A stretch of 64,000 nt of DNA from Tragulus kanchil. Lineage: Eukaryota > Chordata > Mammalia > Artiodactyla > Tragulidae. Under the pieces are notes generated by a model. That model made no database searches. It saw only the letters and a program-made list of their open reading frames with translations, and was not told the DNA's origin. Each line of letters opens with the position of its first letter. The first letter of the stretch is position 1. Made by a program: the position numbers and the translations under genes. The DNA lies in NCBI GenBank assembly GCA_022376925.1, contig JAIOJX010000031.1, forward strand, positions 136,976,854-137,040,853, given 5' to 3'. This document shows positions 1-11,618 of this stretch, in pieces.

Positions 1-984
1 AGAAAGGAACTCCAGTTTAGAGGACTAGAAAGAAACACATTGTGAGCAGTAGCAGATACACTTTATAGTATTGTGAGATTTTGACTAAAACAAGAAAACC
101 GTTGCAGATTTTAGAATGTAAGTTCCTGGAGATAAGAGACCATGTTTTACTCATTTTCATAGCTTCAACATCTGTCATAGTACCATAACACCTGTTGTAT
201 AGGAGGTTCTTAAAGTTTCACTTGGATGTTTGAGCGTGCTTAAAGGTGTATGTGGGAAGAAGAATGTCATGGGAAATAGTGGGCTTATACAAATGTCTAA
301 ATCTATTTATTTAATCCTGACCTCTTTCCTAATAGTTAAACTTGAATTTTCAACCACCTGGTGATTGTCTCTCCAAAGACCTAGTATTTAAAATCCAGCA
401 TTTCTGGGTGTATACGTAACTCCAACTCATTGAGTTGTATGCATTAAATATGTATCTTTTTGTATGTCAATTATGTCTTAGTAAAGTGGTTTAAAAATAA
501 AAAATGTGAAACCCAACATTGTCATGCCAAATGTATCTTCTTTCTATCCACAGTCCCTATCTTGCATAAGGACTGTCTGTAGTACCCTTTTTGTGGGCCG
601 GTAGCTTGTGTATTCAGGTGGCTGTCATAATGGCTCTGTCTCCACCGTACCATTTGCATTTGTCTCCTCATGATTATCTCACTGCCACGTGTTACTCAGA
701 CTTCATTGCTACTCAAGGGCATGGTTTTAATAATCTCTGTCTGTCTTTAGTCTGTCCTCCTATTTACTCTCTTCTTGAGAACATATGCTCCTATAAAGTG
801 TAAGTTTATTTATCCCATTCATTGAAAACCTTCCATGTCGCTGTTGCTTGCCGGTAGAGTCTAAATTCCGTATCCTCACACAGTCACTTCATTTCCTTGT
901 TTTTCACTTATACCGCACAGTTTCTCCAATTGTCCCCCAACCATGCCCATGCTACAGTCTCAGCTGACTTGCTGATCTACTATT
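1..984. other. Non-coding sequence, old repeat debris
   Basis: No exon was recognised. Bases about 405-500 resemble the + strand 3' end of an old mammalian L1 (terminal AT-rich part with tcttagtaaagtggttt). About 800-985 has the C/T-rich character of L2 but could not be assigned firmly. Confidence 0.35.
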
Positions 985-3165
985 CACCTACTTCCAGGCC
1001 TCCACTTTTAGTACAGCTTTCAACCTGAAACCCTGGCCTCTCTTTCAGACAGAATCCTTTAAAATCCAAGCCCTATGCAGTCTGTCTTCCTTTGACTACA
1101 TATGAAAGGTACATAGATGCATTTTGTAAAGACTGAAATAATATAGAGGAGATCACAATGCAGTTGTGTTATGTTTAAGAGTATTAACCAGTATACAATT
1201 TCCCCATTTTAAGAACTCTTTAAAAAAAAAAGAAAAACAAACAAAAACAAAACCAGATTGGGTTTTCCCTCTGACTGTAGATTTCCGAATAATGTAAATG
1301 TAACCCTTAGAGAAAGTCATGTGCTTGTCTGAACTTCTACTATTTCATTGTTCTTTCCTTTCTGAATGTTCCTGCCTCCTTCTGTTACTTTCTTTGTGTT
1401 TGCACAACATTCTATAGACATTATGTGTAGGACTTTAGCAACAAATTCCTTAGTTTTCCTTTGTCTGATACTGTCTATTTTTCTTTTTCATTTCTGAAGG
1501 ATACTTTCCTTAGATACAGGATTCCTGATCAACAGTTGTTTTCTTTACTACAGTAAGAATTATTGTGTACTTCCACTGGCCTCCATAGTTTCATTTGAGA
1601 AATCTCTTGCCAATGCAAATTTATGCTTTCCAGATAATGTTCCATTTCTCTTGGCCTAAGTCTCCTTATACCCCTGGGTAGAAGGACATTGGGTTCGTTC
1701 CGCTTTCTGACCATTGTGACTAATACTGCCATGAAATTCTGTATACAAATTTTTGTGAGAGTTGTTTTCATTTTTCTTGAATGTAATGGAATTGCTGAGT
1801 CACATGCTAATTCTATGCTTAACATTTTAAAGAACTGCAGGCTGTTTTTTGAAGTGATTTCACTGTTTTGAACTCCTACCAGCAGTGTATAAGGTTCCAA
1901 TTTCTCTACACTCTTGTCACCACTTGCTGTTATATGTCTTTTCGATTATAGTCTCTTAGTGTATAAGATGTGATACATCGTTGTGGTTTTGATTTGCATG
2001 TCCCTAGTTACTCTAGTTGCTAAAGCCATTGGGCATCTTTTCATGTGTTTTGGGATATATGTATGTGCGGATGTCCTCTATTCACCTTCCAGGCCTCCAC
2101 TTTTAGTACAGCTTTCAACCTGAAACCCTGGCCTCTCTTTCAGACAGAATCCTTTAAAATCCAAGCCCTATGCAGTCTGTCTTCCTTTGACTACATATGA
2201 AAGGTACATAGATGCATTTTGTAAAGACTGAAATAATATAGAGGAGATCACAATGCAGTTGTGTTATGTTTAAGAGTATTAACCAGTATACAATTTCCCC
2301 ATTTTAAGAACTCTTTAAAAAAAAAAGAAAAACAAACAAAAACAAAACCAGATTGGGTTTTCCCTCTGACTGTAGATTTCCGAATAATGTAAATGTAACC
2401 CTTAGAGAAAGTCATGTGCTTGTCTGAACTTCTACTATTTCATTGTTCTTTCCTTTCTGAATGTTCCTGCCTCCTTCTGTTACTTTCTTTGTGTTTGCAC
2501 AACATTCTATAGACATTATGTGTAGGACTTTAGCAACAAATTCCTTAGTTTTCCTTTGTCTGATACTGTCTATTTTTCTTTTTCATTTCTGAAGGATACT
2601 TTCCTTAGATACAGGATTCCTGATCAACAGTTGTTTTCTTTACTACAGTAAGAATTATTGTGTACTTCCACTGGCCTCCATAGTTTCATTTGAGAAATCT
2701 CTTGCCAATGCAAATTTATGCTTTCCAGATAATGTTCCATTTCTCTTGGCCTAAGTCTCCTTATACCCCTGGGTAGAAGGACATTGGGTTCGTTCCGCTT
2801 TCTGACCATTGTGACTAATACTGCCATGAAATTCTGTATACAAATTTTTGTGAGAGTTGTTTTCATTTTTCTTGAATGTAATGGAATTGCTGAGTCACAT
2901 GCTAATTCTATGCTTAACATTTTAAAGAACTGCAGGCTGTTTTTTGAAGTGATTTCACTGTTTTGAACTCCTACCAGCAGTGTATAAGGTTCCAATTTCT
3001 CTACACTCTTGTCACCACTTGCTGTTATATGTCTTTTCGATTATAGTCTCTTAGTGTATAAGATGTGATACATCGTTGTGGTTTTGATTTGCATGTCCCT
3101 AGTTACTCTAGTTGCTAAAGCCATTGGGCATCTTTTCATGTGTTTTGGGGGGATATATGTATGTG
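985..3165 (+). repeat. Tandem duplication 1 (unit 1,095 bp)
   Basis: About 985-2068 is repeated nearly without change at about 2083-3165, an offset of 1,095. The join lies at about 2069-2085, where the first copy breaks down (gggatatatgtatgtgcgg against ggggggatatatgtatgtg in the second). The content is antisense L1. The second copy runs into duplication 2. Confidence 0.95.
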
Positions 3166-3833
3166 TCTCTTTGGGTAGATGTCTCAAGAGACTGTGGTCA
3201 TTTTAAAACTGGGGTCTTTGTCTTTTTATTATTGTGTTGTAATAATTCTTTATGCATTCTACATATGAGTTCCTTCTATTATTTTCAAATATTGCCTCCC
3301 ATTTGGTGAACTACTATTCCAGTTTATTGATAGTGTCATTTGAATTACAGTATTCCAGTTTCTTGATGGTATCGTTTGAAGCACAGATAATTTCCATTTT
3401 GATAAGCTCTGATTTATCTCTTTTTTTGGTTGCTGTACTTTTGGTGTCATATCTAAGAAGCCATTGTCTAATCCAGAGTCACAAAAACTTACACTTAATG
3501 GTTTTCAAAGACTTCCCCGGTGACTCAGCTGGTAAAGAATATGCCTGCTGTGTGGGAGACCTGGGTTCAATTCCTGGGTTGGAAAGGTCCTCTGGAGAAG
3601 GGAAAGGCTTATATTCTTGCCTGGGTAACTCCATGGCTCATCCACGGGTAGCAAAGAGTCAGACACAACTGAGCAACTTTCACATACACAGAGCTCTTAC
3701 ATTTAGGCCTCTCATCCAGTTTGAGTTAATGAAAGGCATTTCAACTCCATTCTTTGTATGAGGATATCCAGTTGTCAGAGAATCATTTGTTGAATTCCTG
3801 AGTGATCTTTTTCTTTTTATTACTGTGGTAAAA
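1560..3833 (-). mobile_element. Old L1 LINE, antisense (3' end of ORF2 and 3' UTR)
   Basis: The complement of the L1 ORF2 terminus and 3' region is recognisable, for example tttgatttgcatgtccctag, then gggcatcttttcatgtg, then tttggtgtcatatctaagaa and tatccagttgtcag near 3770. It is diverged, so it is an old mammalian L1 (L1M-like). Part of it is doubled by duplication 1, and a Bov-tA sits in it at 3510. Any open frame here is L1 remnant. Confidence 0.75.
3510..3686 (+). mobile_element. Bov-tA SINE
   Basis: This is a tRNA-Glu-derived ruminant SINE: gacttccccggtgactcagc head, B-box-like gggttcaattcctgg, and Bov-A tail ending gacacaactgagcaac. It is inserted in the antisense L1 and duplicated at about 4621-4798. 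It gives short open frames that are not genes. Confidence 0.9.
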
Positions 3834-3838
3834 TATAT

Positions 3839-4053
3839 GTGATGCTAGCAGTAAGAATTTGCCTGCCAATGTAGGAGACCTAAGAGACATGTTTTTGATC
3901 TCTGGGTCAGGAAGATCCTCTGGAGAAGGAAGTGGCAACCCACTCCAGTATTCTTGCCTGGAGAATCCCATGGACAGAGGAACCTGGCAGACTACAGTCC
4001 CTGGGGTCACACAGAGCTGGACACTACTAAAGTGATTTAGCACACATGCATGC
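3839..4053 (+). mobile_element. Bov-tA SINE inside old L1 3' UTR
   Basis: tRNA-like head gatgctagcagtaagaattt, then the ctccagtattcttgcctgg core and a cctggcagactacagtcc tail. It is inserted after actgtggtaaaatatatgt of an antisense L1 3' UTR that resumes at 4054. It is duplicated at 4951-5165, and its tail is repeated a third time at 6211-6315. Confidence 0.88.
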
Positions 4054-5560
4054 ATTGTATATTTATCATTTTAATCATAAGTGTACAATTCGGTGGCATT
4101 AAATTTGCAGTGTTGCATAACAATCACTGCTATCTGTACCACAATTTTTTCATCATCGCCAACAAAAACTCTGTACCCTTTAAATAGTGACTCCCTCTAC
4201 TCCCCTCCCTAGTTACTCTAGTTGCTAAAGCCATTGGGCATCTTTTCATGTGTTTTGGGGGGATATATGTATGTGTCTCTTTGGGTAGATGTCTCAAGAG
4301 ACTGTGGTCATTTTAAAACTGGGGTCTTTGTCTTTTTATTATTGTGTTGTAATAATTCTTTATGCATTCTACATATGAGTTCCTTCTATTATTTTCAAAT
4401 ATTGCCTCCCATTTGGTGAACTACTATTCCAGTTTATTGATAGTGTCATTTGAATTACAGTATTCCAGTTTCTTGATGGTATCGTTTGAAGCACAGATAA
4501 TTTCCATTTTGATAAGCTCTGATTTATCTCTTTTTTTGGTTGCTGTACTTTTGGTGTCATATCTAAGAAGCCATTGTCTAATCCAGAGTCACAAAAACTT
4601 ACACTTAATGGTTTTTTCAAAGACTTCCCTGGTGACTCAGCTGGTAAAGAATATGCCTGCTGTGTGGGAGACCTGGGTTCAATTCCTGGGTTGGAAAGGT
4701 CCTCTGGAGAAGGGAAAGGCTTATATTCTTGCCTGGGTAACTCCATGGCTCATCCACGGGTAGCAAAGAGTCAGACACAACTGAGCAACTTTCACATACA
4801 CAGAGCTCTTACATTTAGGCCTCTCATCCAGTTTGAGTTAATGAAAGGCATTTCAACTCCATTCTTTGTATGAGGATATCCAGTTGTCAGAGAATCATTT
4901 GTTGAATTCCTGAGTGATCTTTTTCTTTTTATTACTGTGGTAAAATATATGTGATGCTAGCAGTAAGAATTTGCCTGCCAATGTAGGAGACCTAAGAGAC
5001 ATGTTTTTGATCTCTGGGTCAGGAAGATCCTCTGGAGAAGGAAGTGGCAACCCACTCCAGTATTCTTGCCTGGAGAATCCCATGGACAGAGGAACCTGGC
5101 AGACTACAGTCCCTGGGGTCACACAGAGCTGGACACTACTAAAGTGATTTAGCACACATGCATGCATTGTATATTTATCATTTTAATCATAAGTGTACAA
5201 TTCGGTGGCATTAAATTTGCAGTGTTGCATAACAATCACTGCTATCTGTACCACAATTTTTTCATCATCGCCAACAAAAACTCTGTACCCTTTAAATAGT
5301 GACTCCCTCTACTCCCCTCCCTCCAGCTCCTGGTAAACTCGATTCTTCTTTCTGTCTTTATGAATTTGTCTATTTAAGGTCGTTCATATAAGTAGAATCA
5401 TGCAATATTTGCCTTTCTGTGTCTAGTTTGTTTCTAGACATAGTATCAAAGATAATTTTTGTGTTTTATTAATGCAGTATTTCACTGTCTTCCTGTTGGC
5501 TGTTTTTCATATACCTGATGATTGTCATTTGTTCAGTTGTATATTAGGTGATAGATGACC
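4054..5560 (-). mobile_element. Old L1 3' UTR fragment, antisense (interrupted and duplicated)
   Basis: The sequence agtgtacaattcggtggcat, then aactctgtaccctttaaat and tatgaatttgtctattt, matches the complement of the L1M-type 3' region. It is seen at 4054-4210, again at 5166-5540 after the duplication 2 join, and again at 6316-6690 after duplication 3. Confidence 0.65.
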
Positions 5561-7352
5561 TGATTATTCTCAGTGTATCAAGTACTTTTCTCCCCCTACC
5601 TCCCAACTCCAACAGAAGGTGAGAAAGATGTTATTGGGAGGTTTTTGGTTTTTCTTAGAAGATTTTTTTGTGGGGGAAGGGACTATTCTGGGTTTTCACT
5701 ATTGCCACAGTCTTTTCTCTAGTTGCAGAAAGTGGGATATACTCTTTAGTTGAGGTGAGCAGATTTCTTGTTGCGGTGACTTTCTTGTGGAACTAGGGCT
5801 CTTGGTCTCATGAGCTTCAGTAGTTGTGACACATGGGCTAAGTAGTTGCACCTCCGAGTCTCTGGAGCACAGGCTCAATAGTTGTGACTCACAGGCTTAG
5901 TTGCTCCGCGGCATATGGGGTCTTCCAGGATCAGAGATTGAACTTGTGTCTCTTGGCAGGTGAATTGTACCACTGAGCTATCTGGACAGCCCCGTGATTG
6001 GGGGTTTTGGCTTTTGGGATCTTGGAGAGGAACAAACATGACCCTCATCTCTGTGAAGGGCTTTACTTTGAGGAAGCTGTTGCACACTAGAAGCATTAAC
6101 TACCCTAGCCAGTTTGTTTCGGTATATTAAGAGAACAACCCAGATTTCCTGGTGGTGTCCAGTAATTGAAAATCCACCTGCCAATGCAGAGAACACAAGT
6201 TGCACCCTAGTATTCTTGGCTGGAGAATCCCATGGACAGAGGAACCTGGCAGACTACAGTCCCTGGGGTCACACAGAGCTGGACACTACTAAAGTGATTT
6301 AGCACACATGCATGCATTGTATATTTATCATTTTAATCATAAGTGTACAATTCGGTGGCATTAAATTTGCAGTGTTGCATAACAATCACTGCTATCTGTA
6401 CCACAATTTTTTCATCATCGCCAACAAAAACTCTGTACCCTTTAAATAGTGACTCCCTCTACTCCCCTCCCTCCAGCTCCTGGTAAACTCGATTCTTCTT
6501 TCTGTCTTTATGAATTTGTCTATTTAAGGTCGTTCATATAAGTAGAATCATGCAATATTTGCCTTTCTGTGTCTAGTTTGTTTCTAGACATAGTATCAAA
6601 GATAATTTTTGTGTTTTATTAATGCAGTATTTCACTGTCTTCCTGTTGGCTGTTTTTCATATACCTGATGATTGTCATTTGTTCAGTTGTATATTAGGTG
6701 ATAGATGACCTGATTATTCTCAGTGTATCAAGTACTTTTCTCCCCCTACCTCCCAACTCCAACAGAAGGTGAGAAAGATGTTATTGGGAGGTTTTTGGTT
6801 TTTCTTAGAAGATTTTTTTGTGGGGGAAGGGACTATTCTGGGTTTTCACTATTGCCACAGTCTTTTCTCTAGTTGCAGAAAGTGGGATATACTCTTTAGT
6901 TGAGGTGAGCAGATTTCTTGTTGCGGTGACTTTCTTGTGGAACTAGGGCTCTTGGTCTCATGAGCTTCAGTAGTTGTGACACATGGGCTAAGTAGTTGCA
7001 CCTCCGAGTCTCTGGAGCACAGGCTCAATAGTTGTGACTCACAGGCTTAGTTGCTCCGCGGCATATGGGGTCTTCCAGGATCAGAGATTGAACTTGTGTC
7101 TCTTGGCAGGTGAATTGTACCACTGAGCTATCTGGACAGCCCCGTGATTGGGGGTTTTGGCTTTTGGGATCTTGGAGAGGAACAAACATGACCCTCATCT
7201 CTGTGAAGGGCTTTACTTTGAGGAAGCTGTTGCACACTAGAAGCATTAACTACCCTAGCCAGTTTGTTTCGGTATATTAAGAGAACAACCCAGATTTCCC
7301 TGGTGGTGTCCAGTAATTGAAAATCCACCTGCCAATGCAGAGAACACAAGTT
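5061..7352 (+). repeat. Tandem duplication 3 (unit 1,150 bp), SINE-SINE join
   Basis: 5061-6205 recurs at 6211-7352, an offset of 1,150. The first copy stops inside a CHR-type SINE (gagaacacaagt), and the second starts inside a Bov-tA (tattcttggctggagaatcc), making a chimeric SINE at about 6143-6315. The second copy runs on into an intact CHR-type SINE. Confidence 0.95.
5768..5993 (-). mobile_element. CHR-type tRNA-Glu SINE, antisense
   Basis: It reads gagcttcagtagttgtgaca, then tagttgctccgcggcatatg, then the complement of the promoter boxes and tctggacagcccc at the tRNA end. It is diverged, so fairly old. It is duplicated at 6918-7143. Confidence 0.8.
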
Positions 7353-7605
7353 TCATCTCTAGTCTAGGAAGATCCCACATGCCACTGAGCAACTGAGACT
7401 ATAGCCTTAGTTTGCCACAACTACTGAGCCCACCAGGCTGCAACTACTGAAGCCTGTATTCCTAGAGCCCATTCCCCACAAGAGAAGTCACTGCAATGAT
7501 AAGCCCCCATATTGCAATGAAGAGTAGCCTCCATTTGCCACACATGCAACAGAAAGTCCACATGCAGTCACGAAGACCCCATGCTGCAAAAAATAAATAA
7601 ATAAA
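7293..7605 (+). mobile_element. CHR-type tRNA-Glu SINE
   Basis: Head gatttccctggtggtgtcca, body with aagatcccacatgccactga and repeated ccacaactactgagcc-like units, ending in a cttgctgcaaaa-like motif and (AAAT)n tail. A moderately diverged full-length copy. Its first 60 bp also occur at 6143-6205. Confidence 0.8.
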
Positions 7606-7943
7606 AGATAATTTAAAATATTTAAAAAGAGAGATAAAAACCTCATTTTATTGCTACTTTAGTTCCTGTATGGGGCATCTGTCTTGCTGCCCTTCTCTCT
7701 TTTGCCTTTCATTGTATCTGTAAGCAGATCACGCCTCTGGTGCCCCTATCTTTGGTGGCTCAGCTCCCATACCCATGGCAGCATTATGGTGATGCTCTAA
7801 GTGGTACCGTTTGATAATATAGGCTTCTTCTGCTCTGCTTTCTTCATTAATGCACTTCTATCTGCCATCTTTTATACTAGAAATGTGCTGAAATGTCTTA
7901 TTTGTTACCCCTCTTTCTTTTTCTCTTTAAAGCTATGGCTTTA
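7606..7943. other. Unique sequence between SINEs
   Basis: Nothing recognised apart from a low-complexity A-rich start. The stretch tttaaagctatggctttag at its right end is the left target-site duplication of the SINE at 7945. Confidence 0.5.
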
Positions 7944-7944
7944 G

Positions 7945-8254
7945 GGCTTCCCTGGCGGTCCAGTGGGTAAGGACACCACCTTGCAGTGCAAGGGGCGCCG
8001 GTTCGATCCCTGGCCTGGGAAGATCCCACATGCCGCAGAGCAGCTGGACCGATGTGTCCAATTACCGAGCCGGAGCTCTGGAACGCATGCGCCCAGAGCC
8101 GGTGCTCTGCAACAACAGAGGCCACCGTGATGGGAGGCCCACACGGGCCAAAGAACAAAGATGGATGAAAATAGACAAATGAAAGTCCAATAGAAGTAGC
8201 CCGCCTGCTCCCCTCCCTCCCCCCCCCCCCAAATAAATTAAAAAAAAAAAAAAA
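7945..8254 (+). mobile_element. Young CHR-like SINE copy S1, with target-site duplication
   Basis: It starts gggcttccctggcggtccag, has B-box ggttcgatccctggcctgg, and an unusual 3' half with gatgggaggcccacac, aaagatggatgaaaatag and a C-run before an A-rich tail. It is flanked by aaagctatggctttag (about 7929) and aaagctatgactttag (about 8253), a target-site duplication with one mismatch. Open frames across it are incidental. Confidence 0.9.
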
Positions 8255-8900
8255 AGCTATGACTTTAGTCTTTTTTTTAATTTTTAATTTTTTTTTATTT
8301 TTAGCATTTTATGGTCATTTTTGTGGAGTCTGAATAAGAATAAGAATTAAGGGGGGGCCTCCCTAGTGGTCCAGTGGGTAAAGAGTCCACCTTGCAGTGC
8401 AGGGGGCAACGGTTCGATCCCTAGCCCAGGAAGATCCCACCTGCCACAGAGCAGCTGGACCAGTGTGTCCAATTATAAGCCAGCAGTCTGGAGCGCATGC
8501 GCCCAGAGCCGGTGCTCTGCAACAACAGAGGCCACCGTGATGGGAGGCCCACACGGGCCAAAGAACAAAGATGGATGAAAACAGACAAATGAAAGACCAA
8601 TAGAAGTGGCCCGCCCGCTCCCCTCCCTCCCCACCCCCCAAAATAAAATAAAAAAAAAAAAAAAAGCTATGACTTTAGTCTTTTTTTTAATTTTTAATTT
8701 TTTTTTATTTTTAGCATTTTATGGTCATTTTTGTGGAGTCTGAATAAGAATAAGAATTAAGGGGGGGCCTCCCTAGTGGTCCAGTGGGTAAAGAGTCCAC
8801 CTTGCAGTGCAGGGGGCAACGGTTCGATCCCTAGCCCAGGAAGATCCCACCTGCCACAGAGCAGCTGGACCAGTGTGTCCAATTATAAGCCAGCAGTCTG
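8080..8900 (+). repeat. Tandem duplication 4 (unit 410 bp), bounded by SINEs
   Basis: 8080-8490 recurs at 8490-8900, an offset of 410. Each unit holds the 3' half of one SINE, the linker gctatgactttagtctttt, and the 5' half of the next SINE. The exchange point therefore lies within homologous SINE sequence. This could be real unequal crossing-over or a repeat-induced misassembly. Confidence 0.9.
8353..8665 (+). mobile_element. CHR-like SINE copy S2 (chimera of S3 head and S1 tail)
   Basis: The first half (ctccctagtggtccagtggg, cagtgtgtccaattataagc) equals S3. The second half (gccggtgctctgcaacaaca) equals S1, including the flanking gctatgactttagtc. No independent target-site duplication is visible, consistent with formation by the 410-bp duplication. 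Confidence 0.85.
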
Positions 8901-9000
8901 GAGCGCACGTGCCCAGAGCCAGTGCTCTCCGACAAGAGAGGCCACAGCAATGGGAGGCCCACACAGGCCAAGGAATAAAGATGGATGAAAAAAAAAAAAA
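8763..9000 (+). mobile_element. CHR-like SINE copy S3
   Basis: Head gcctccctagtggtccagtg, with a diverged 3' half (gcacgtgcccagagccagtg, ctccgacaagagaggccaca) and an A-run after gatggatga. It lacks the C-rich tail of S1. Confidence 0.85.
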
Positions 9001-9351
9001 AGACAATAAAAAGAGGTCAAAATTTAAAAAACAAAAAAAGAAGTGTATGTGCTCACCCCATTGTCTAGAACTAGAAACCTCACTTCCCATGCTTGTTTCT
9101 CACTGTTTCTGATAAGTATCTTTTTCTCCAGCCATACTTTGTGCTTCTTCAAATCTTGGTTGATGAACCTAGCACCAGGATTTGAGCGCGAGCAGATGTT
9201 CACAAACAGTTGTGGTAGCCCCAACTAGATGCAAACCAAGTAGATTAAATGCCAAAATTATTCAATTTGGTAAAGAAACATGTGAAAGAGAATAATTTAC
9301 ACCATATTATTAGATCATATTATCTAGTCATCCTGTAAATTACTTCCTGAA

Positions 9352-9458
9352 GAGAATCCAACTCTTTTGCAACTCCATGGACTTCCAGGCTTCTCTGTCC
9401 TGAAATCATGAGATTTCCCAGGCAAGAATACTGGAGTGGGTTGTCATTTCCTTCTCTG
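9352..9458 (-). mobile_element. Bov-tA fragment, antisense
   Basis: The sequence gagaatccaactcttttgca, then ccaggcaagaatactggagt and gggttgtcatttccttctc, is the complement of the Bov-A part. The tRNA head is missing. It is duplicated at 10499-10605. Confidence 0.8.
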
Positions 9459-9639
9459 TGTTTTAACATTTATCATGCTGTTGTAGTTGTTGATTTATAG
9501 GCCTGCTTTTCTGGCAGAGGTACTCAGAATAGGGAGTGTGTTTTATTCTTGTTTGTCTTTTATCAGTCTAGTTTGATATTTGACAGGGCTAGAGAAAGGA
9601 AGTGAGAGAAATAGAAAACCATTATTGATTGTGCATCTG

Positions 9640-9830
9640 AAAATTATAGGCATTTAGAAACTGTTTTACATGTATTATGTCTGAGTTTAATGCTTTTCTG
9701 AAGTAAATATTATTATACCCCCACTCCCACCCCCCACTACATATAGTAGTGTAAGTCTCATAAAGGCCTGGTAATTTTTCCAAGGTCATATGGTTGTCAA
9801 GTGGCAGAACCAATGCGAAGATGTTAACTG
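9640..9830 (-). mobile_element. MIR fragment, antisense
   Basis: It has the typical order of antisense MIR: tgttttacatgtattatgtc, an AT-rich middle with ttattataccccc, then ccaaggtcatatggttgtca and gtggcagaacc. It is duplicated at about 10787-10977. Confidence 0.6.
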
Positions 9831-11618
9831 AAGAAGGAAAGGTGGAATGAATGGCAAGCATGAAAGCAGTGATTTTTGTAATGGTTATAAAGGAATTAAC
9901 AGAGGAAACATTTTCCTTCCTGAACAATGTAGCACAGTACCACATCACAAAAAACCAGTTTCCCCTGTGCTGTAGAACACTGAGAGGCCTGTGGAAATGA
10001 ATTGAAAAATTAAGTAGAAAGATGTTATATCAGTACAAAATGTAGGCTGAGGTTCGTAATATGTAACATTTATCATGTTAAAAAAGTCTGATTGTCACTT
10101 TCTTCTTCCATGTTAGCACTGAGATAAGACCAAGTCCTTAAGTCTAACAGTAATTTTATTAAGGAGTTCCTTCTTTAAAGATAAATAATACATTTAAGAG
10201 GCTACAAACTGCTTTATTTGAGAGATTACCCACCTTCTTTCACCCTAATTTGTTCCTGTTAGGGAGTCTGCCATTTTCTGTTACCTATAGAATTCTGGTG
10301 ACCCTGCTGATTATCTGTGAGTGAGGCACTGCAGAGCCTCTTCCATGTTAATGTGAGATAGGTTGCTTGGAGACTGTGTTTGTCTCAAGACTTTGCTACT
10401 CATTCATATTTGGAAGAAACTGTAAGCAGCTGACCATGCACATTCACAGATTCATTGTGTTCTGCATTATCTAGTCATCCTGTAAATTACTTCCTGAAGA
10501 GAATCCAACTCTTTTGCAACTCCATGGACTTCCAGGCTTCTCTGTCCTGAAATCATGAGATTTCCCAGGCAAGAATACTGGAGTGGGTTGTCATTTCCTT
10601 CTCTGTGTTTTAACATTTATCATGCTGTTGTAGTTGTTGATTTATAGGCCTGCTTTTCTGGCAGAGGTACTCAGAATAGGGAGTGTGTTTTATTCTTGTT
10701 TGTCTTTTATCAGTCTAGTTTGATATTTGACAGGGCTAGAGAAAGGAAGTGAGAGAAATAGAAAACCATTATTGATTGTGCATCTGAAAATTATAGGCAT
10801 TTAGAAACTGTTTTACATGTATTATGTCTGAGTTTAATGCTTTTCTGAAGTAAATATTATTATACCCCCACTCCCACCCCCCACTACATATAGTAGTGTA
10901 AGTCTCATAAAGGCCTGGTAATTTTTCCAAGGTCATATGGTTGTCAAGTGGCAGAACCAATGCGAAGATGTTAACTGAAGAAGGAAAGGTGGAATGAATG
11001 GCAAGCATGAAAGCAGTGATTTTTGTAATGGTTATAAAGGAATTAACAGAGGAAACATTTTCCTTCCTGAACAATGTAGCACAGTACCACATCACAAAAA
11101 ACCAGTTTCCCCTGTGCTGTAGAACACTGAGAGGCCTGTGGAAATGAATTGAAAAATTAAGTAGAAAGATGTTATATCAGTACAAAATGTAGGCTGAGGT
11201 TCGTAATATGTAACATTTATCATGTTAAAAAAGTCTGATTGTCACTTTCTTCTTCCATGTTAGCACTGAGATAAGACCAAGTCCTTAAGTCTAACAGTAA
11301 TTTTATTAAGGAGTTCCTTCTTTAAAGATAAATAATACATTTAAGAGGCTACAAACTGCTTTATTTGAGAGATTACCCACCTTCTTTCACCCTAATTTGT
11401 TCCTGTTAGGGAGTCTGCCATTTTCTGTTACCTATAGAATTCTGGTGACCCTGCTGATTATCTGTGAGTGAGGCACTGCAGAGCCTCTTCCATGTTAATG
11501 TGAGATAGGTTGCTTGGAGACTGTGTTTGTCTCAAGACTTTGCTACTCATTCATATTTGGAAGAAACTGTAAGCAGCTGACCATGCACATTCACAGATTC
11601 ATTGTGTTCTGCATTATG

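Larger units (their letters stand above)
3097..5322 (+). repeat. Tandem duplication 2 (unit 1,110-1,112 bp)
   Basis: 3097-4210 recurs at 4207-5322. The copies differ by a 2-nt insertion before the Bov-tA (ggtttttt against ggtttt) and a few substitutions. It starts inside the second copy of duplication 1, so tccctagttactctagttgc is present three times (about 2003, 3098 and 4208). Confidence 0.95.
9320..11618 (+). repeat. Tandem duplication 5 (unit 1,147 bp)
   Basis: 9320-10470 recurs at 10467-11618. The join shares only attat with both parents. It contains an antisense Bov-tA fragment, an antisense MIR and AT-rich unique sequence. Identical short open frames in the two copies reflect the duplication, not selection. 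Confidence 0.96.

Noticed and set aside
7986..9112. Many open frames of 60-105 codons on both strands in 7.9-9.1 kb, 24.8, 32.2, 57.5, 59-62 kb with similar translations
   Set aside because: They all fall within CHR-like SINE copies. The similarity is repeat homology, and the open frames persist because the copies are young and GC-rich. No evidence of protein coding.
9622..11095. Pairs of identical open frames (for example the 108-codon - strand frames at 9622 and 10769, and 39596 and 40715; 124-codon frames at 11838 and 12979)
   Set aside because: They are identical because the DNA is tandemly duplicated, not because of selection. No splice context, start context or family resemblance.
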